From: Desulfurobacterium indicum
GTDB lineage: Bacteria > Aquificota > Aquificia > Desulfurobacteriales > Desulfurobacteriaceae
Reading direction: 5' to 3'
DNA length: 64,000 bases
Assembly (NCBI RefSeq): GCF_001968985.1
Contig: NZ_MOEN01000002.1
Span: 1 to 64,000 of the forward strand
In this document: piece after piece, positions 63,721 through 64,000 of the stretch
Numbering within the stretch: the first letter of the stretch is position 1
How the letters are laid out: each line of letters starts with the position of its first letter
The notes under the pieces: generated by a model
The model's input: the letters and a program-made list of their open reading frames with translations, nothing else
Told to the model about the DNA's origin: nothing
The model's database searches: none
Position numbers and translations under genes: made by a program

Positions 63721-64000
63721 TTTCTTAGAAAAAAAAGAAACATTTGTAGAGAAGCTTCTGAAACCCGATGTAATTTTGGCGGTTTTACTTGCTCTTGCAC
63801 TTGCAGGAGGATTAAGCTGGTATACGGGACAACTTAAAATGCAGGAAGCTACTTTAAAGCAGGAAAATGCCAGGCTGGATAAAGAACTGGCAAGGTTGAA
63901 GAAAATTCAGCGGGAAGAAAAAAGGCTTATTAAAACAAGGGAAACACTTCAAAAGAAACTTCAAGTAATAAGTGAATTGGACAGAAAAAGAGATGTTCCT
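63707..64000 (+). CDS. pilN: Type IV pilus assembly protein PilN, partial
   Basis: Only the first 98 codons are in the window. The protein begins with a short cytoplasmic tail (MLRFNFLEKKETFVEKL, the PilM-binding type), a single membrane segment (VILAVLLALALAGGLSWY) and a long Lys/Glu coiled coil (QEATLKQENARLDKELARLK). That layout matches PilN. The ATG lies inside the 3' end of pilM, preceded by AAGGGTG. Confidence 0.88.
   Translation, partial: MLRFNFLEKKETFVEKLLKPDVILAVLLALALAGGLSWYTGQLKMQEATLKQENARLDKELARLKKIQREEKRLIKTRETLQKKLQVISELDRKRDVP

Noticed and set aside
1-64000. CRISPR arrays, tRNA or rRNA genes
   Set aside because: No regularly spaced repeats, cloverleaf-like stretches or conserved rRNA segments were found by reading. 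A tRNA search tool could still find a short one.

Overview
The window reads as chromosomal DNA of a Gram-negative, AT-rich (GC roughly 40%) bacterium. Outer-membrane biology is clear: TolC, TamB, FadL-type porin, a LapB-like protein and an LPS-type envelope set. It also encodes type IV pili, and its proteins are rich in Lys and Glu. My inference is Aquificota, most like the Desulfurobacteriaceae, but no 16S or ribosomal marker is present to prove it. Genes are dense, often overlapping by 1 to 60 bases, and no gap exceeds 300 bases. I see no tRNA, rRNA or CRISPR array.

Layout. 1-965: 5' part of an IS256-family insertion sequence (- strand) that has cut into a beta-helix protein gene. 991-2028: hemE. 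2075-6885: a branched-chain amino acid type ABC transporter (livKHMGF) behind a good promoter. 6892-7855: a NERD-domain gene that looks frameshifted. 7852-8852 (-): two half-size YraQ/ArsP-type permeases. 8988-13076 (-): a three-part drug exporter (EmrA-like, EmrB-like, TolC-like). 13255-16294: a polar amino acid ABC transporter. 16368-16724: a YlbF-family protein with a cysteine-rich tail. 16774-17844 (-): dapE. 17925-27648: a probable long operon uvrC, HIT protein, LapB-like TPR protein, tamB, rnhC, sppA, PilZ protein. 27795-33697: a type IV pilus tip cluster (small secreted protein, PilY1, four minor pilins). 33876-38796 (-): sugar isomerase-like protein, def, prfA, trmFO, LysM protein. 38960-42124: FadL porin plus a VolA-like surface lipase. 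42160-45123 (-): tsaB, rimI, a DUF465 gene, ilvD. 45191-46778 (-): small outer-membrane protein and hemW. 46861-49287: ppsA. 49383-52322: a short secreted ORF, then secA. 52398-55860: LysM/NlpC hydrolase, DegP-type protease, a short sigma-70 factor. 55874-58974 (-): RsuA-type synthase, era, ribF, deoC. 59029-59769: second RsuA/RluB synthase. 59787-61166 (-): class II aldolase. 61271-62557: aroA. 62662-64000: pilM and the start of pilN.

The most exciting item is the 98-codon ORF at 49383-49679, directly upstream of secA. It has a signal-sequence-like N-terminus. It ends in a 17-residue segment that aligns without gaps to the E. coli SecM arrest motif: F at the first position, an aromatic at the W155 position, then R-A-x-P two codons before the stop. 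It has its own near-consensus promoter that would make a nearly leaderless mRNA. The codons for Pro91-Pro92 can pair with the secA Shine-Dalgarno sequence. Together these suggest a SecM-like secretion monitor controlling SecA in a lineage far from the Gammaproteobacteria. This is a prediction from sequence and has not been tested.
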